In this document: positions 8,395-17,200 of the stretch, one piece after another | Layout: every line of letters begins with the position of its first letter | Numbering within the stretch: the first letter of the stretch is position 1 | Assembly (NCBI RefSeq): GCF_003259905.1 | Contig: NZ_QLMG01000022.1 | Coordinates: 1 to 64,000 of the forward strand | Length of the DNA stretch: 64,000 nt | Direction of reading: 5' to 3' | Origin: Salipiger aestuarii | GTDB taxonomy: Bacteria > Pseudomonadota > Alphaproteobacteria > Rhodobacterales > Rhodobacteraceae | Program-made: the position numbers and the translations under genes | The notes under the pieces: generated by a model | What the model was told of the DNA's origin: nothing | Databases searched by the model: none | The model's input: only the letters and a program-made list of their open reading frames with translations

Positions 8395-11300
8395 CTACTC
8401 CGCGGGCATCGCCAGATCGCCCTCGATGCTCAGCGGCGCCGCGATCTTGTTCAGCATCTCCTTGGGGCAGACCTGAAGGAAATTGTCCTTTTCCAGTGCC
8501 CAGTTTTGCAGGATGTCCAGCGCCTTGCGGCTGTTGGTTTCAGCCGCGTGGCGTTCGATCAGATCCTTCAACCCGGCTTCCCAATGGGCGACCGTGACGG
8601 GGCAGGTGACGATGCTTTCAAGGTTCATCATGTCGCTGGCTTCGTCGCTGGGGTCGTACAGATACGCCATGCCGCCGGTCATCCCCGCGCCGAAGTTGGC
8701 GCCGATGGGACCAAGGATCACCGCGATTCCCCCTGTCATGTATTCGCAGCCATTGGTGCCGCAGCCCTCGACGACGACCTTGGCACCCGAGTTGCGCACC
8801 GCGAACCGTTCGCCCGCGCGCCCGGCGGCGAACAGGTAGCCATCGGTCGCTCCGTACAGGACGGTGTTGCCGATAATCGTGTTCGCCTCGGCCTTGAGCG
8901 GAGACATCATCGGCGGGCGTACCACGATGGTGCCTCCCGACAGGCCCTTGCCGACATAATCGTTGGCATCGCCGGACACTTCCAGTTTCAGCCCCGGCGC
9001 GGCAAAGGCCCCCAGCGATTGTCCCGCGCTGCCCGTCAGCTTGACGTGCAGGTGGTCGGGTTGCAGCGCGTTGCGCATGCCGAACTTGGACACGATATGC
9101 GACGAGGTGCGCGTGCCCACGGTGCGGTGCGTGTTCTGCACCGCATAGGACAGTTGCATTTTTTCGCCGTCTTCCAGGAAGCGGTGCCCGTCGCGGACGA
9201 TTTCCGCATCCAGCGTGTCCAGTACCGGGTTCCGGGGCTTGTTGCGGTCGTAGACGATGTCGTCGGCCCCATCCACGCGGATCAGCAGCGGGTTGAGGTC
9301 GAGGTCATCCAGATGCTCCGATCCACGCGACACCTGATGCAGCAGATCGGCGCGCCCGATCACGTCGTTCAGACTGCGCGCGCCGATGCTGGCAAGGATC
9401 TCGCGCACTTCGGTGGCATAAAAGGTGATAAGGTTCACCACCTTGTCGGCGTTGCCGGTGAACTTTTCGCGCAGTTCCGGGTCCTGGGTACACACGCCGA
9501 CGGGGCAGGTGTTGGACTGGCACTGGCGCACCATGATGCAGCCCATGGCGATCAGCGCGGCGGTGCCGATGCCGTATTCCTCGGCGCCCAGCATCGCGGC
9601 CATGACGATGTCGCGCCCCGTGCGCAGCCCGCCATCGGTGCGCAGCGTCACGCGGTCGCGCAGCTTGTTCATCGCCAGAACCTGATGCGCCTCGGTCAGG
9701 CCCATTTCCCAGGGCAGACCGGCGTGCTTGATCGACGTCGCGGGCGAGGCACCCGTGCCGCCATTATGCCCCGAGATCAGGATGATGTCTGCCTTGGCCT
9801 TGGCCACCCCGGCGGCAATCGTGCCGACGCCGCTGGAGGCCACCAGTTTCACCGTCACCTTGCAGCGCGGGTTGATCTGCTTGAGGTCGTAGATCAGCTG
9901 CGCGAGGTCTTCGATGGAATAGATGTCGTGATGCGGCGGGGGCGAGATCAGTGTGACGCCCTTGGTCGAATGGCGCAGGCGGGCGATCAGGTCGGTGACC
10001 TTCATGCCCGGCAACTGGCCGCCCTCGCCGGGCTTGGCGCCTTGTGCGACCTTGATTTCAAGCTCTTCGCAGTGATTGAGGTATTCCGCCGTGACGCCGA
10101 AACGCCCCGAGGCGACCTGCTTGATCTTGGCCGACGGGTTATCGCCGTTGGGTTCGGGCACGAAATGCGCCGGATCTTCGCCGCCCTCGCCAGAGTCGGA
10201 TTTCGCGCCGATGCGGTTCATCGCGACGTTCAGCGTCTTGTGGGCCTCGGGCGACAGGGCGCCCAGGGACATGCCCGGCGTCACGAACCGCTTGCGGATC
10301 GAGGTGATGGATTCCACCTCTTCGATCGGGATCGACTTGCCCAGCGGCTTGATGTCCAGCAGGTCGCGCAGGTGGATCGGCGGGTTGGCCCGCATCGCCT
10401 TGGAATAGGTCTTCCACAGCTCATAGGATGCCTTGTTGCAGGCGGCCTGCATCAGGTGCATCGTCTGCGCGCCCCAGGCGTGGGTCTCGCCCGACTTGCG
10501 TGCCTTGTAAAAGCCGCCGATGGGCAGCACGTCGCGGTTGCCGGTGAAGCCAAGCGCGTGGATTTCCTCGGCTTTTTGCTGGATGCCATGCACGCCGATG
10601 CCGGAAATCCGGGACAGCATGCCGGGGAAATATTCCGCCACCATGGCGCGGGACAGGCCCACCGCCTCGAAGTTCAGACCGCCGCGATAGGACGAGATCA
10701 CCGATATGCCCATCTTGGCCATGATCTTGAGCAGGCCCTGGTCGATGGCCTCGCGGTAGCGGGCGACGTTTTCGGTCAGCGTGCCGTCCAGCAGGCCGCG
10801 GTCGATACGGTCGGCAAGGCTGTCTTCGGCAAGGTACGGGTTCACGATGGTGGCACCGCAGCCGACGAGCACGGCAAAGTAATGCGGGTCGATGCATTCC
10901 GCCGACCGCACGCCCAGCGAACAGAAGGTGCGCAGCCCCTTTTTCGTCAGCCACGAATGCACGGCGCTGGTGGCGAGGATCATCGGCATCGCCACCTTGT
11001 CCGCCGACTGGTGGTGATCGGTCAGCACCAGATGTCCGCCGCCCGAACGCACCGCATCTTCGGCCTCGGCGCGAATGCGCGCCAGATGTTCGCGCAGCGC
11101 GCCTTCGCCACCGTTCACCGGGAAGGTGCAGTCGATTTCCACCAGACCGGCGTTGAAATGCCGGAACAGCTCATCGAACTGGGCATTGCCCACAAACGGG
11201 CTGTCCAGCACGAGGATTTCGGTCTGCGCGCTGGATTCGTCCAGCACGTTCTTGAGGTTGCCAAATCGCGTTTTCAGCGACATCACCCGGAATTCGCGAA

Positions 11301-12951
11301 GGGAATCGATCGGCGGGTTGGTCACCTGGCTGAAATTCTGCCGGAAGAAATGCGACAACGGGCGATATTTCTTGGACAGAACGGCGGACGGCGTGTCGTC
11401 CCCCATCGAGGCGAGCGCCTCTTTGGCATCCTCGGCCATGGGGGCAAGGACCTGTTCCAGTTCCTCGATGGTGTAGCCGGCGGCCATCTGGCGGGTGCGC
11501 AGGTCGGTGCCCGTGAATATCGCCTTTTCGCTTACACCGGCAAGCGCCGCGTCCAGATCGCTGATCCGTCCGACCCATTCGCCAAACGGCTGCGAGGCGG
11601 CAAGACGGTTCTTGATTTCGGTGTCGCGGTAGATCTTGCCCTCTTCCATGTCGACGGCAATCATCTGGCCCGGTCCTAGCGCGCCCTTGGCACGTACCGT
11701 GCCCTCGTCCACCGGGACCATGCCCGCCTCGGACCCGGCGATCAGAAGATCGTCGCCGGTGACCACATAGCGCATCGGGCGCAGGCCGTTGCGGTCAAGC
11801 CCGCCACAGACCCAGCGTCCGTCGGTCATGGCCAGCGCGGCGGGGCCGTCCCAGGGTTCCATCACCGCGTTGACATAGGAATACATGTCGCGCCACGCCT
11901 GCGGCAGTTCGACCGCCTGGTTCGACCAGGATTCCGGGATCAGCATGGTTTTCGCCATGGGCGCATTGCGGCCCGCGCGCACCAGCACCTCGAATACCGC
12001 GTCCAGCGCGGCGGAATCGGACGCGCCGTTGGCGATGATCGGCTTGATGTCTTCGGCCATGTCCCCGAACGTGGCGGACGCCATGCGGATCTCGTGACTT
12101 TTCATCCAGTTGGTGTTGCCCTTGATGGTGTTGATCTCACCATTATGGGCCAGCATCCGGAACGGTTGCGCCAGCCACCACTGCGGAAAGGTGTTGGTGG
12201 AATACCGTTGGTGATAGATCGCAAAGGCCGAGGTAAACCGTTCGTCTTGCAGATCGGGGTAGAAGTCGCTGACTTGCTCGGCCAGCATCATGCCCTTGTA
12301 GATGATGCTGCGACAGGACAGCGATGCGATGTACACTTCGTTGATGCCCGCCGCGACGGCCGCCTTTTCGATGCGGCGACGAATGACATAAAGCTCGCGT
12401 TCAAAGGTTTCCTCATCCACGCCCTTGGCGTTGGAAATCAGGATCTGTTCGATCTCGGGGCGGGTGGCGTTGGCCTTTTCGCCAAGACAATCGACCGACA
12501 CCGGAACGTGGCGCCAGCCATAGATGTAATAGCCCATGCGCAGCACTTCGGTTTCCACGATGGTCCGGCAGGTTTCCTGCGCGCCAAAGTTGGTGCGGGG
12601 CAGGAACACCTGACCCACGGCCATCAGTTCATCCTTGCGCGGGGCATGGCCGGTGCGTTCGATCTGGTCATAGAAAAACGCGACGGGGATCTGAACATGG
12701 ATGCCGGCGCCGTCGCCGGTCTTGCCATCCGCATCCACCGCGCCGCGGTGCCAGATCGCCTTGAGCGCGGTGATGCCCGCCTCGACCACCTTGCGCGAGG
12801 GCTTGCCGTTGATGTTGACCACAAGGCCGACACCACAGGACGAATGTTCGTGTTCCTCGCGGAACATCGCGTTTTCTTCCATCCACTTGCGCTTGGCTTG
12901 CTCGGCGGCGGCCCAGGTCTGGTCATATGTGGTCTGGTCATATGTGGTCAT
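8395..12951 (-). CDS. gltB: Glutamate synthase (NADPH) large subunit
   Basis: The 1518-aa alpha subunit of NADPH-GOGAT moves the amide nitrogen of glutamine onto 2-oxoglutarate. The protein begins with a short propeptide ending EHEHSS before the catalytic cysteine of CGVGLV, which is exposed by self-cleavage and starts the class II glutaminase domain (about 40-430). Central and FMN/2-oxoglutarate domains follow, with ISGHNGGTGASP. The cysteine cluster of the 3Fe-4S site reads CIMVRQCQSNTCPVGVC, and the C-terminal GXGXG beta-helix includes GGTIVVRPP. Length is normal. The first residues are duplicated (TTYDQ twice) by a 15-bp DNA repeat. It is the last gene of gltD - GFA gene - gltB and is followed by a terminator. 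Confidence 0.96.
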   Translation of the reverse strand: MTTYDQTTYDQTWAAAEQAKRKWMEENAMFREEHEHSSCGVGLVVNINGKPSRKVVEAGITALKAIWHRGAVDADGKTGDGAGIHVQIPVAFFYDQIERTGHAPRKDELMAVGQVFLPRTNFGAQETCRTIVETEVLRMGYYIYGWRHVPVSVDCLGEKANATRPEIEQILISNAKGVDEETFERELYVIRRRIEKAAVAAGINEVYIASLSCRSIIYKGMMLAEQVSDFYPDLQDERFTSAFAIYHQRYSTNTFPQWWLAQPFRMLAHNGEINTIKGNTNWMKSHEIRMASATFGDMAEDIKPIIANGASDSAALDAVFEVLVRAGRNAPMAKTMLIPESWSNQAVELPQAWRDMYSYVNAVMEPWDGPAALAMTDGRWVCGGLDRNGLRPMRYVVTGDDLLIAGSEAGMVPVDEGTVRAKGALGPGQMIAVDMEEGKIYRDTEIKNRLAASQPFGEWVGRISDLDAALAGVSEKAIFTGTDLRTRQMAAGYTIEELEQVLAPMAEDAKEALASMGDDTPSAVLSKKYRPLSHFFRQNFSQVTNPPIDSLREFRVMSLKTRFGNLKNVLDESSAQTEILVLDSPFVGNAQFDELFRHFNAGLVEIDCTFPVNGGEGALREHLARIRAEAEDAVRSGGGHLVLTDHHQSADKVAMPMILATSAVHSWLTKKGLRTFCSLGVRSAECIDPHYFAVLVGCGATIVNPYLAEDSLADRIDRGLLDGTLTENVARYREAIDQGLLKIMAKMGISVISSYRGGLNFEAVGLSRAMVAEYFPGMLSRISGIGVHGIQQKAEEIHALGFTGNRDVLPIGGFYKARKSGETHAWGAQTMHLMQAACNKASYELWKTYSKAMRANPPIHLRDLLDIKPLGKSIPIEEVESITSIRKRFVTPGMSLGALSPEAHKTLNVAMNRIGAKSDSGEGGEDPAHFVPEPNGDNPSAKIKQVASGRFGVTAEYLNHCEELEIKVAQGAKPGEGGQLPGMKVTDLIARLRHSTKGVTLISPPPHHDIYSIEDLAQLIYDLKQINPRCKVTVKLVASSGVGTIAAGVAKAKADIILISGHNGGTGASPATSIKHAGLPWEMGLTEAHQVLAMNKLRDRVTLRTDGGLRTGRDIVMAAMLGAEEYGIGTAALIAMGCIMVRQCQSNTCPVGVCTQDPELREKFTGNADKVVNLITFYATEVREILASIGARSLNDVIGRADLLHQVSRGSEHLDDLDLNPLLIRVDGADDIVYDRNKPRNPVLDTLDAEIVRDGHRFLEDGEKMQLSYAVQNTHRTVGTRTSSHIVSKFGMRNALQPDHLHVKLTGSAGQSLGAFAAPGLKLEVSGDANDYVGKGLSGGTIVVRPPMMSPLKAEANTIIGNTVLYGATDGYLFAAGRAGERFAVRNSGAKVVVEGCGTNGCEYMTGGIAVILGPIGANFGAGMTGGMAYLYDPSDEASDMMNLESIVTCPVTVAHWEAGLKDLIERHAAETNSRKALDILQNWALEKDNFLQVCPKEMLNKIAAPLSIEGDLAMPAE
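12916..12945. repeat. 15-bp tandem duplication at the gltB start
   Basis: GGTCTGGTCATATGT occurs twice head to tail (12916-12930, 12931-12945), followed by GGTCAT that includes the start codon. It adds five codons and puts TTYDQ twice at the N-terminus without a frameshift, within the cleaved propeptide. Confidence 0.9.
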
Positions 12952-13035
12952 GGCATTGCACCTCCATGCGGGGCCGCCTGTCGCGGCCAGGGTTCTTCGG
13001 GACCGGCGCGGCGCCGGTTGGGTTCTGTGCGGGGC

Positions 13036-13473
13036 TCAGTCGTTTTCGAGCTGCGTCCCGTATTTCGCCAGGGTTTCCGCCCGCGTCATGCGGACGTGAT
13101 CCCCGGCAAGCCGCCAGCAATCCTGTTGCTGATCGGCAAATATCTCGCGTTCAAGTTCCAGCGCGCCGGCGTCGTCCAGCAGCCCGATGGCCACCTCGTA
13201 GTTCCCGGTGCCGTCGCGGCCCTGATCGAACCGGTACCAAAGCGTCGCCCCGCAGACCCCGCAGAAGGCGCGGCTGGCCCAGGCCGATGACCGGAACGTG
13301 CGGATCACCGCCCCGCCCGCGATCACCATGTCGGTTTCAGGCACCGTTGCGGCGAATAGCGCGGACCCCGTCCAGCGCCTGCATTGTTCGCAATGGCACA
13401 CGCCGAAGCCGCCTATGGACCGCGCGGTAAAGCGCACCGCGCCGCACATGCAAGATCCTGTTTGTTCCGTCAT
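13036..13473 (-). CDS. GFA-family (glutathione-dependent formaldehyde-activating type) protein
   Basis: A 145-aa zinc protein with the complete GFA cysteine pattern: SCMCGAVRF near residue 7, CHCEQCRRWTGS near 27-38 and FCGVCGATLW near 70. The founding member was described as accelerating S-hydroxymethylglutathione formation, but most relatives have no proven role. The ATG at 13473 (MTEQTG) gives the usual length. It lies between gltD (73 bp upstream) and gltB (84 bp downstream) on the same strand, so it is probably co-transcribed with glutamate synthase. gltB and gltD are more often adjacent, which makes this placement notable. The function is unproven. Confidence 0.85.
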   Translation of the reverse strand: MTEQTGSCMCGAVRFTARSIGGFGVCHCEQCRRWTGSALFAATVPETDMVIAGGAVIRTFRSSAWASRAFCGVCGATLWYRFDQGRDGTGNYEVAIGLLDDAGALELEREIFADQQQDCWRLAGDHVRMTRAETLAKYGTQLEND

Positions 13474-13546
13474 GACGCCTCCCTGGCCGCGCGGCGCGGC
13501 TTTGTCATCTGTCGGTCGTGACGCGGCCGGACGGGCATCGGGCGGA

Positions 13547-14983
13547 TCATTCCGCCGCGATCGCCGCCAGCCTGTCGAAATCCTGAAGCACATGTTCGGC
13601 GCAGTCGCGCCCGTCGCGGATCGCCCAGACCACAAGGCTGGCGCCGCGCACGATGTCGCCCACCGCATAGACGCCCGGCAATGTGGTGCGGCCGCTGGTG
13701 AATTCGGCCTTGATCGTGCCCCAGCGGGTGACCTCGAGTTCGGGCGCGCCCCAGAGGCCGGGCAGGTCTTCGGGTTCGAACCCAAGCGCCTTGATGACCA
13801 GATCGGCGGGTTCTTCGTAATCCGACCCCTCGATCACCTCGGGAGACTGGCGCCCCGTCGCGTCGGGCAGGCCCAGGCGCATCTTTTCCACGATGACCGC
13901 CTCGACGGTGTCGCCCCTGAAGCCCTTGGGCGCGGTCAGCCATTCGAACACCACGCCCTCTTCCTCGGCGTTCTGGGTTTCGCGCTGGCTGCCCGGCATG
14001 TTGGCGCGGTCGCGGCGATACAGACATTTCACCGACGTGGCGCCCTGGCGGATCGCAGTGCGCACGCAATCCATGGCGGTGTCGCCGCCACCGATCACCA
14101 CGACCTTCTTTCCGGCGGCGTTCAGTTCGCCGGATTCGAATTCGGGAACCGTGTCGCCGAAGTTCGAGGCGCGGTTGGAGGCGGTCAGATAGTCGATGGC
14201 CTTGACGATGCCGGACGCCCCGGCGCCGGGCCCATGCAGATCGCGGCTTTTGTATACGCCGGTGGCGATGATGACCGCGTCATGCTGATCGCGGATGTCC
14301 TCGAACGACAGGGTTTCACCGATGTTGCAGTTGAAGACAAAGCGCGCGCCGCCGTCTTCAAGCTGCTTGACGCGGCGCATCACCACATCCTTTTCCAGCT
14401 TGAAACCGGGGATGCCGTAGGTCAGCAACCCGCCCCCGCGGTCGTAACGGTCGTAAACCGTGACCTGCACGCCGGCACGGCGCAGCATGTCAGCGGCCGC
14501 AAGCCCGCCGGGCCCGGCGCCGATGATGCCGACGCTTTCGCGGCGTTCGACCGCGGGCGCGGCGGGGGTGACCCAGCCTTGGGCCCAGGCGGTATCGGTG
14601 ATGTATTTCTCGACCGATCCGATGGTCACGGTGCCATGACCCGATTGTTCAATGACGCAATTGCCTTCGCACAGGCGATCCTGCGGGCAGATCCGTCCGC
14701 AGATTTCGGGGAAGGTGTTGGTCGACTGGGCGATCTCGTAGGCTTCTTTCAGCCGGCCGGTCGCCGTCAGGCGCAGCCAGTCGGGGATGTTGTTGTGCAG
14801 CGGGCAGTGGCTTTGGCAATAGGGCACGCCGCATTGCGAGCAACGGCTGGCCTGCTCTTCGGCTTTCGCGTCGGCATAGCCGGCGTAGATCTCGTCAAAA
14901 TCCTTGTTCCTGACGGAGGCATCCCGCTTTTCGGGCATCCCGCGCGAGATCTTGGTGAATTTGAGCATCGGCTGCTTCGCCAT
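13547..14983 (-). CDS. gltD: Glutamate synthase (NADPH) small subunit
   Basis: The 478-aa beta subunit of GOGAT transfers electrons from NADPH via FAD and 4Fe-4S clusters to GltB. The N-terminus has the cluster cysteines CSQCGVPYCQSHCPL and, further on, CGRICPQDRLCEGNC. Two dinucleotide folds follow: GIIGAGPGGLAAADMLRR for FAD (about 150) and VVVIGGGDTAMDCVRTA for NADPH (about 290). The C-terminal GVYAVGDIVRGASLVVWAI completes the FAD site. It is the first gene of the operon with a GFA gene and gltB, and its upstream region (14984-15208) is shared with divergent uppP. A GTCAG-N5-CTGAC palindrome lies 66 bases before the start. Confidence 0.96.
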   Translation of the reverse strand: MAKQPMLKFTKISRGMPEKRDASVRNKDFDEIYAGYADAKAEEQASRCSQCGVPYCQSHCPLHNNIPDWLRLTATGRLKEAYEIAQSTNTFPEICGRICPQDRLCEGNCVIEQSGHGTVTIGSVEKYITDTAWAQGWVTPAAPAVERRESVGIIGAGPGGLAAADMLRRAGVQVTVYDRYDRGGGLLTYGIPGFKLEKDVVMRRVKQLEDGGARFVFNCNIGETLSFEDIRDQHDAVIIATGVYKSRDLHGPGAGASGIVKAIDYLTASNRASNFGDTVPEFESGELNAAGKKVVVIGGGDTAMDCVRTAIRQGATSVKCLYRRDRANMPGSQRETQNAEEEGVVFEWLTAPKGFRGDTVEAVIVEKMRLGLPDATGRQSPEVIEGSDYEEPADLVIKALGFEPEDLPGLWGAPELEVTRWGTIKAEFTSGRTTLPGVYAVGDIVRGASLVVWAIRDGRDCAEHVLQDFDRLAAIAAE

Positions 14984-15048
14984 GTTCCTGGGTCTCCGGG
15001 CAAGTCCTTGGTCAACTGCGTCATATACAAAGCCCGCGGGGAATAAAA

Positions 15049-15063
15049 GTCAGAATGACTGAC
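15049..15063. promoter_or_regulatory. Candidate operator upstream of gltD
   Basis: GTCAG-AATGA-CTGAC, a perfect 15-bp inverted repeat in an AT-rich stretch 66 bases upstream of the gltD start. It would suit a homodimeric regulator. The cognate protein is unknown. Confidence 0.3.
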
Positions 15064-15108
15064 CTATATTCACATTATTGCACCGCTTGCGCTGCAGCTT
15101 CCGCCAAT

Positions 15109-15136
15109 TCGGACGAATAATATGTCCGATACGGAC
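15109..15136. promoter_or_regulatory. Triple half-site (CGGAC/GTCCG/CGGAC) upstream of uppP
   Basis: TCGGAC (15109-15114), GTCCGA (15124-15129) and CGGAC (15132-15136) form two overlapping palindromes: a 6-9-6 and a 5-3-5 arrangement sharing the middle arm. The site is 72 bases before the uppP start in the divergent gltD-uppP region. It looks like an operator with alternative dimer positions. Confidence 0.4.
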
Positions 15137-15208
15137 CTATAGGGTGTCTTCCACTCGTCACCCGGCGGGGATATAGACATGCCCGAGCCTATCCGGAGGA
15201 TATTCCTG

Positions 15209-16012
15209 ATGCCAATGCTGCAACTGATCCTCCTGGCGCTGATCCAGGGAATCACCGAATTCCTGCCCATTTCTTCGTCGGGTCACCTGATCCTGCTGCC
15301 CAACCTGACGGGCATGGCCGATCAGGGCCTCGCCATCGACGTCGCGGTGCATCTGGGCACGCTGGCGGCTGTGATCCTGTACTTCTGGGCCGACGTGCGC
15401 ACGGGGCTGCGGGGGCTGGCCGATCTGGGGCGCGGTCGGCGGGACACGCCGGGTGCGCGTCTTGCGCTGGGGCTGGGAATCGCGACGATCCCGGTGGTGA
15501 TCGCGGGGATGGTGCTGAAACTTACCGGGATCGACGCACAGCTGCGTTCGGTCGTGGTGATCGGCTGGACAATGCTGGGTTTCGGCATCCTGCTGTGGTG
15601 GGCCGACCAGAAAGGCGCCGCGATCAAGACCGAGGCGGACTGGACGCTGGGCGAGGCATTCAAGATGGGTTTATGGCAGACGGTCGCGCTGTTTCCGGGC
15701 ACATCGCGGTCGGGGATCTGCATCACCGGGGGGCGGTTCATGGGCTACACCCGGCACGATGCGGCGAAGCTGTCGATGCTGATGTCGATTCCGACGATCC
15801 TTGCGTCGGGGGTGCTGCTGGCGGCGGATGTCGCGGGGCAGGCGAACGCCCAGGTCGCCATCGACGGGCTGATCGGGGCGGTGTTCGCTTTTGGCGCGGC
15901 GCTGGCGGCGCTGGCTCTGATGATGCGGCTGCTGCAGTCGGTCAGCTTCACGCCCTATGTCATCTACCGGGTGCTGCTGGGGGCGGGGCTGCTGTTGTGG
16001 GTTTACACCTGA
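15209..16012 (+). CDS. uppP: Undecaprenyl-diphosphate phosphatase
   Basis: The 267-aa integral membrane enzyme dephosphorylates undecaprenyl diphosphate to recycle the lipid carrier for cell wall synthesis and can give bacitracin tolerance. It shows both catalytic motifs of the BacA family: GITEFLPISSSGHL near the N-terminus (the conserved Glu) and FPGTSRSG in the middle (the phosphate-binding Arg-Ser). About eight hydrophobic helices are visible. The start at 15209 is chosen because GGAGGA lies 8 bases upstream; an in-frame ATG at 15179 lacks this. A triple half-site operator candidate precedes it and a 13-bp hairpin follows. Confidence 0.94.
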   Translation: MPMLQLILLALIQGITEFLPISSSGHLILLPNLTGMADQGLAIDVAVHLGTLAAVILYFWADVRTGLRGLADLGRGRRDTPGARLALGLGIATIPVVIAGMVLKLTGIDAQLRSVVVIGWTMLGFGILLWWADQKGAAIKTEADWTLGEAFKMGLWQTVALFPGTSRSGICITGGRFMGYTRHDAAKLSMLMSIPTILASGVLLAADVAGQANAQVAIDGLIGAVFAFGAALAALALMMRLLQSVSFTPYVIYRVLLGAGLLLWVYT

Positions 16013-16026
16013 GCGTCCGGGAAAAG

Positions 16027-16056
16027 GCCCCGAAAAGCTGGGGAGCTTTTCGGGGC
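16027..16056. terminator. Perfect 13-bp hairpin after uppP
   Basis: GCCCCGAAAAGCT pairs without mismatch with AGCTTTTCGGGGC around a GGGG loop, 14 bases after the uppP stop. No T tract follows on the plus strand. It separates uppP from the convergent rsfS-rlmH genes. The next 236 bases (16057-16292) hold nothing recognisable. Confidence 0.5.
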
Positions 16057-16292
16057 TGAAATTCTGTGCCCGCCGGGCGCAGCCGGGGATAGACCGCTAA
16101 GGGACAGGGTGGCCGGCACAGCGGCGCGTGTGCAAGTGGCAGCCCGACACGTCCTGAAGACCGTGCTAGATCAAAGGGATCGCTGCTGGCAATGGTGGTC
16201 CGATACCTCTTGCGTCGGCGCAAGCGGAACTCTGCCGCAGGCTCGGTGCATTGGGCGGAAACCAGCCGGAAAATCGTTATCCCAGGACGGCG

Positions 16293-16763
16293 TCACGCCC
16301 GGTGATAGGGGCCGCCCGCTAGGATCGACGCGGCGCGGTAAAGCTGTTCGCACAGCATCGCCCGCACCAGCATGTGCGGCCACACCATCTGCCCAAAGGA
16401 AATGGCCATGTCCGCGTCGGCGCGCAGCGCGGGGTCGATCCCGTCCGCGCCCCCAATGACAAACGCCAGATCCTGCGTGCCGTTGTCGCGCAGCGACTCC
16501 AGCCGACCGGCGAAATCGGGCGAGGACATCACCGCCCCGCGTTCGTCCAGAACGCACAGCCACGCGCCCGAGGGCAGGGCGCGGCGCAACAGATTGGCCT
16601 CGCCCGCCATGCCGCCGCCCTTGCGGTCGTCGACCTCGGTCAGGCAGGCGGGGCCAAGCCCCAGCGCCCGCCCCGTGCGATCGAACCGCCGGAGGTAGTC
16701 ATCGACCAGATCCTTTTCCGGACCGGCCCGCAGGCGCCCCACGACGCAAAGATGCACGCGCAT
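16293..16763 (-). CDS. rlmH: 23S rRNA (pseudouridine-1915 N3)-methyltransferase
   Basis: A 156-aa SPOUT-class methyltransferase that modifies pseudouridine 1915 in helix 69 of 23S rRNA on assembled 70S ribosomes. It is recognised by the opening MRVHLCVVGRLRAGPE, the central LCVLDERG, and the knot region FVIGGADGIDP...MAISFGQMVWPHMLVRAMLCEQLYRA, which forms the S-adenosylmethionine site. The C-terminal GGPYHRA is the usual family ending. Length is typical. It follows rsfS by 18 bp on the same strand, the common alphaproteobacterial order. Confidence 0.95.
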   Translation of the reverse strand: MRVHLCVVGRLRAGPEKDLVDDYLRRFDRTGRALGLGPACLTEVDDRKGGGMAGEANLLRRALPSGAWLCVLDERGAVMSSPDFAGRLESLRDNGTQDLAFVIGGADGIDPALRADADMAISFGQMVWPHMLVRAMLCEQLYRAASILAGGPYHRA

Positions 16764-16781
16764 GGGCGTCCTTTCGGCGGA

Positions 16782-17147
16782 TCAGGCGCTTGCGGTCCGT
16801 GCGAGCGGCATCCACATCTTTTCCAGCTGATAGAACTCGCGCACCTCGGGGCGGAACACATGGACGATGACGTCGCCCGTGTCGATCAGCACCCAGTCGC
16901 CGGTATCCTGACCTTCGATTCTGGACAGAATACCAAGCTTGTGCTTGAGGTCTTCGACCACGTTGTCGGCGATGGCCGCAACCTGGCGCGACGAGCGACC
17001 CGAACAGATCACCATCTGGTCACAGACAGCGGTCTTGCCGTGCAGGTCAATCTGCACGACCTCTTCGGCCTTGTTGTCGTCGAGACTGGCGAGGATCGTC
17101 GCGAGGATCTGCTCGCCGGTGACCTCGGATCGGGGGGGGCCGTTCAT
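16782..17147 (-). CDS. rsfS: Ribosome silencing factor
   Basis: A 121-aa protein of the RsfS/Iojap family that binds L14 on the large ribosomal subunit and blocks subunit joining in poor nutrient conditions. Conserved parts are LDDNKAEEVVQIDLHGKT, the MVICSGRSSRQVAAIADNV segment and the C-terminal DWVLIDTGDVIVHVF...YQLEKMW. The start at 17147 is in frame with all of these and overlaps by ATGA the stop of a short upstream frame that owns the only good Shine-Dalgarno (AAAGGAGG). Translation is thus probably by coupling. A run of eight Cs lies in codons 3-6. It is followed by rlmH. Confidence 0.9.
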   Translation of the reverse strand: MNGPPRSEVTGEQILATILASLDDNKAEEVVQIDLHGKTAVCDQMVICSGRSSRQVAAIADNVVEDLKHKLGILSRIEGQDTGDWVLIDTGDVIVHVFRPEVREFYQLEKMWMPLARTASA

Positions 17148-17200
17148 GGCCAGCCCCGGCTCAGCGGCATGTGCCGCGTCGGCAGTAAGTGACAGGACAT
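17144..17200 (-). CDS. 18-codon leader ORF coupled to rsfS
   Basis: After AAAGGAGGACG an ATG (complement of 17198-17200) opens an 18-residue frame, MSCHLLPTRHMPLSRGWP, whose TGA overlaps the rsfS ATG. In the rsfS frame the same bases would read SLTADAAHAAEPGLA, a plausible coding N-terminus. Removing five bases of the imperfect repeat TGTCC/TGTCA next to the ATG would join the strong start to rsfS. So this is either a genuine coupling leader peptide or the scar of a 5-bp duplication or deletion at an older rsfS start. Confidence 0.45.
   Translation of the reverse strand: MSCHLLPTRHMPLSRGWP

Noticed and set aside
8386-11679. 1097-codon open frame opposite gltB
   Set aside because: It is fully antisense to the gltB coding region. 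Long antisense frames are expected in GC-rich genes with third-position G/C bias, and its translation shows no domain.
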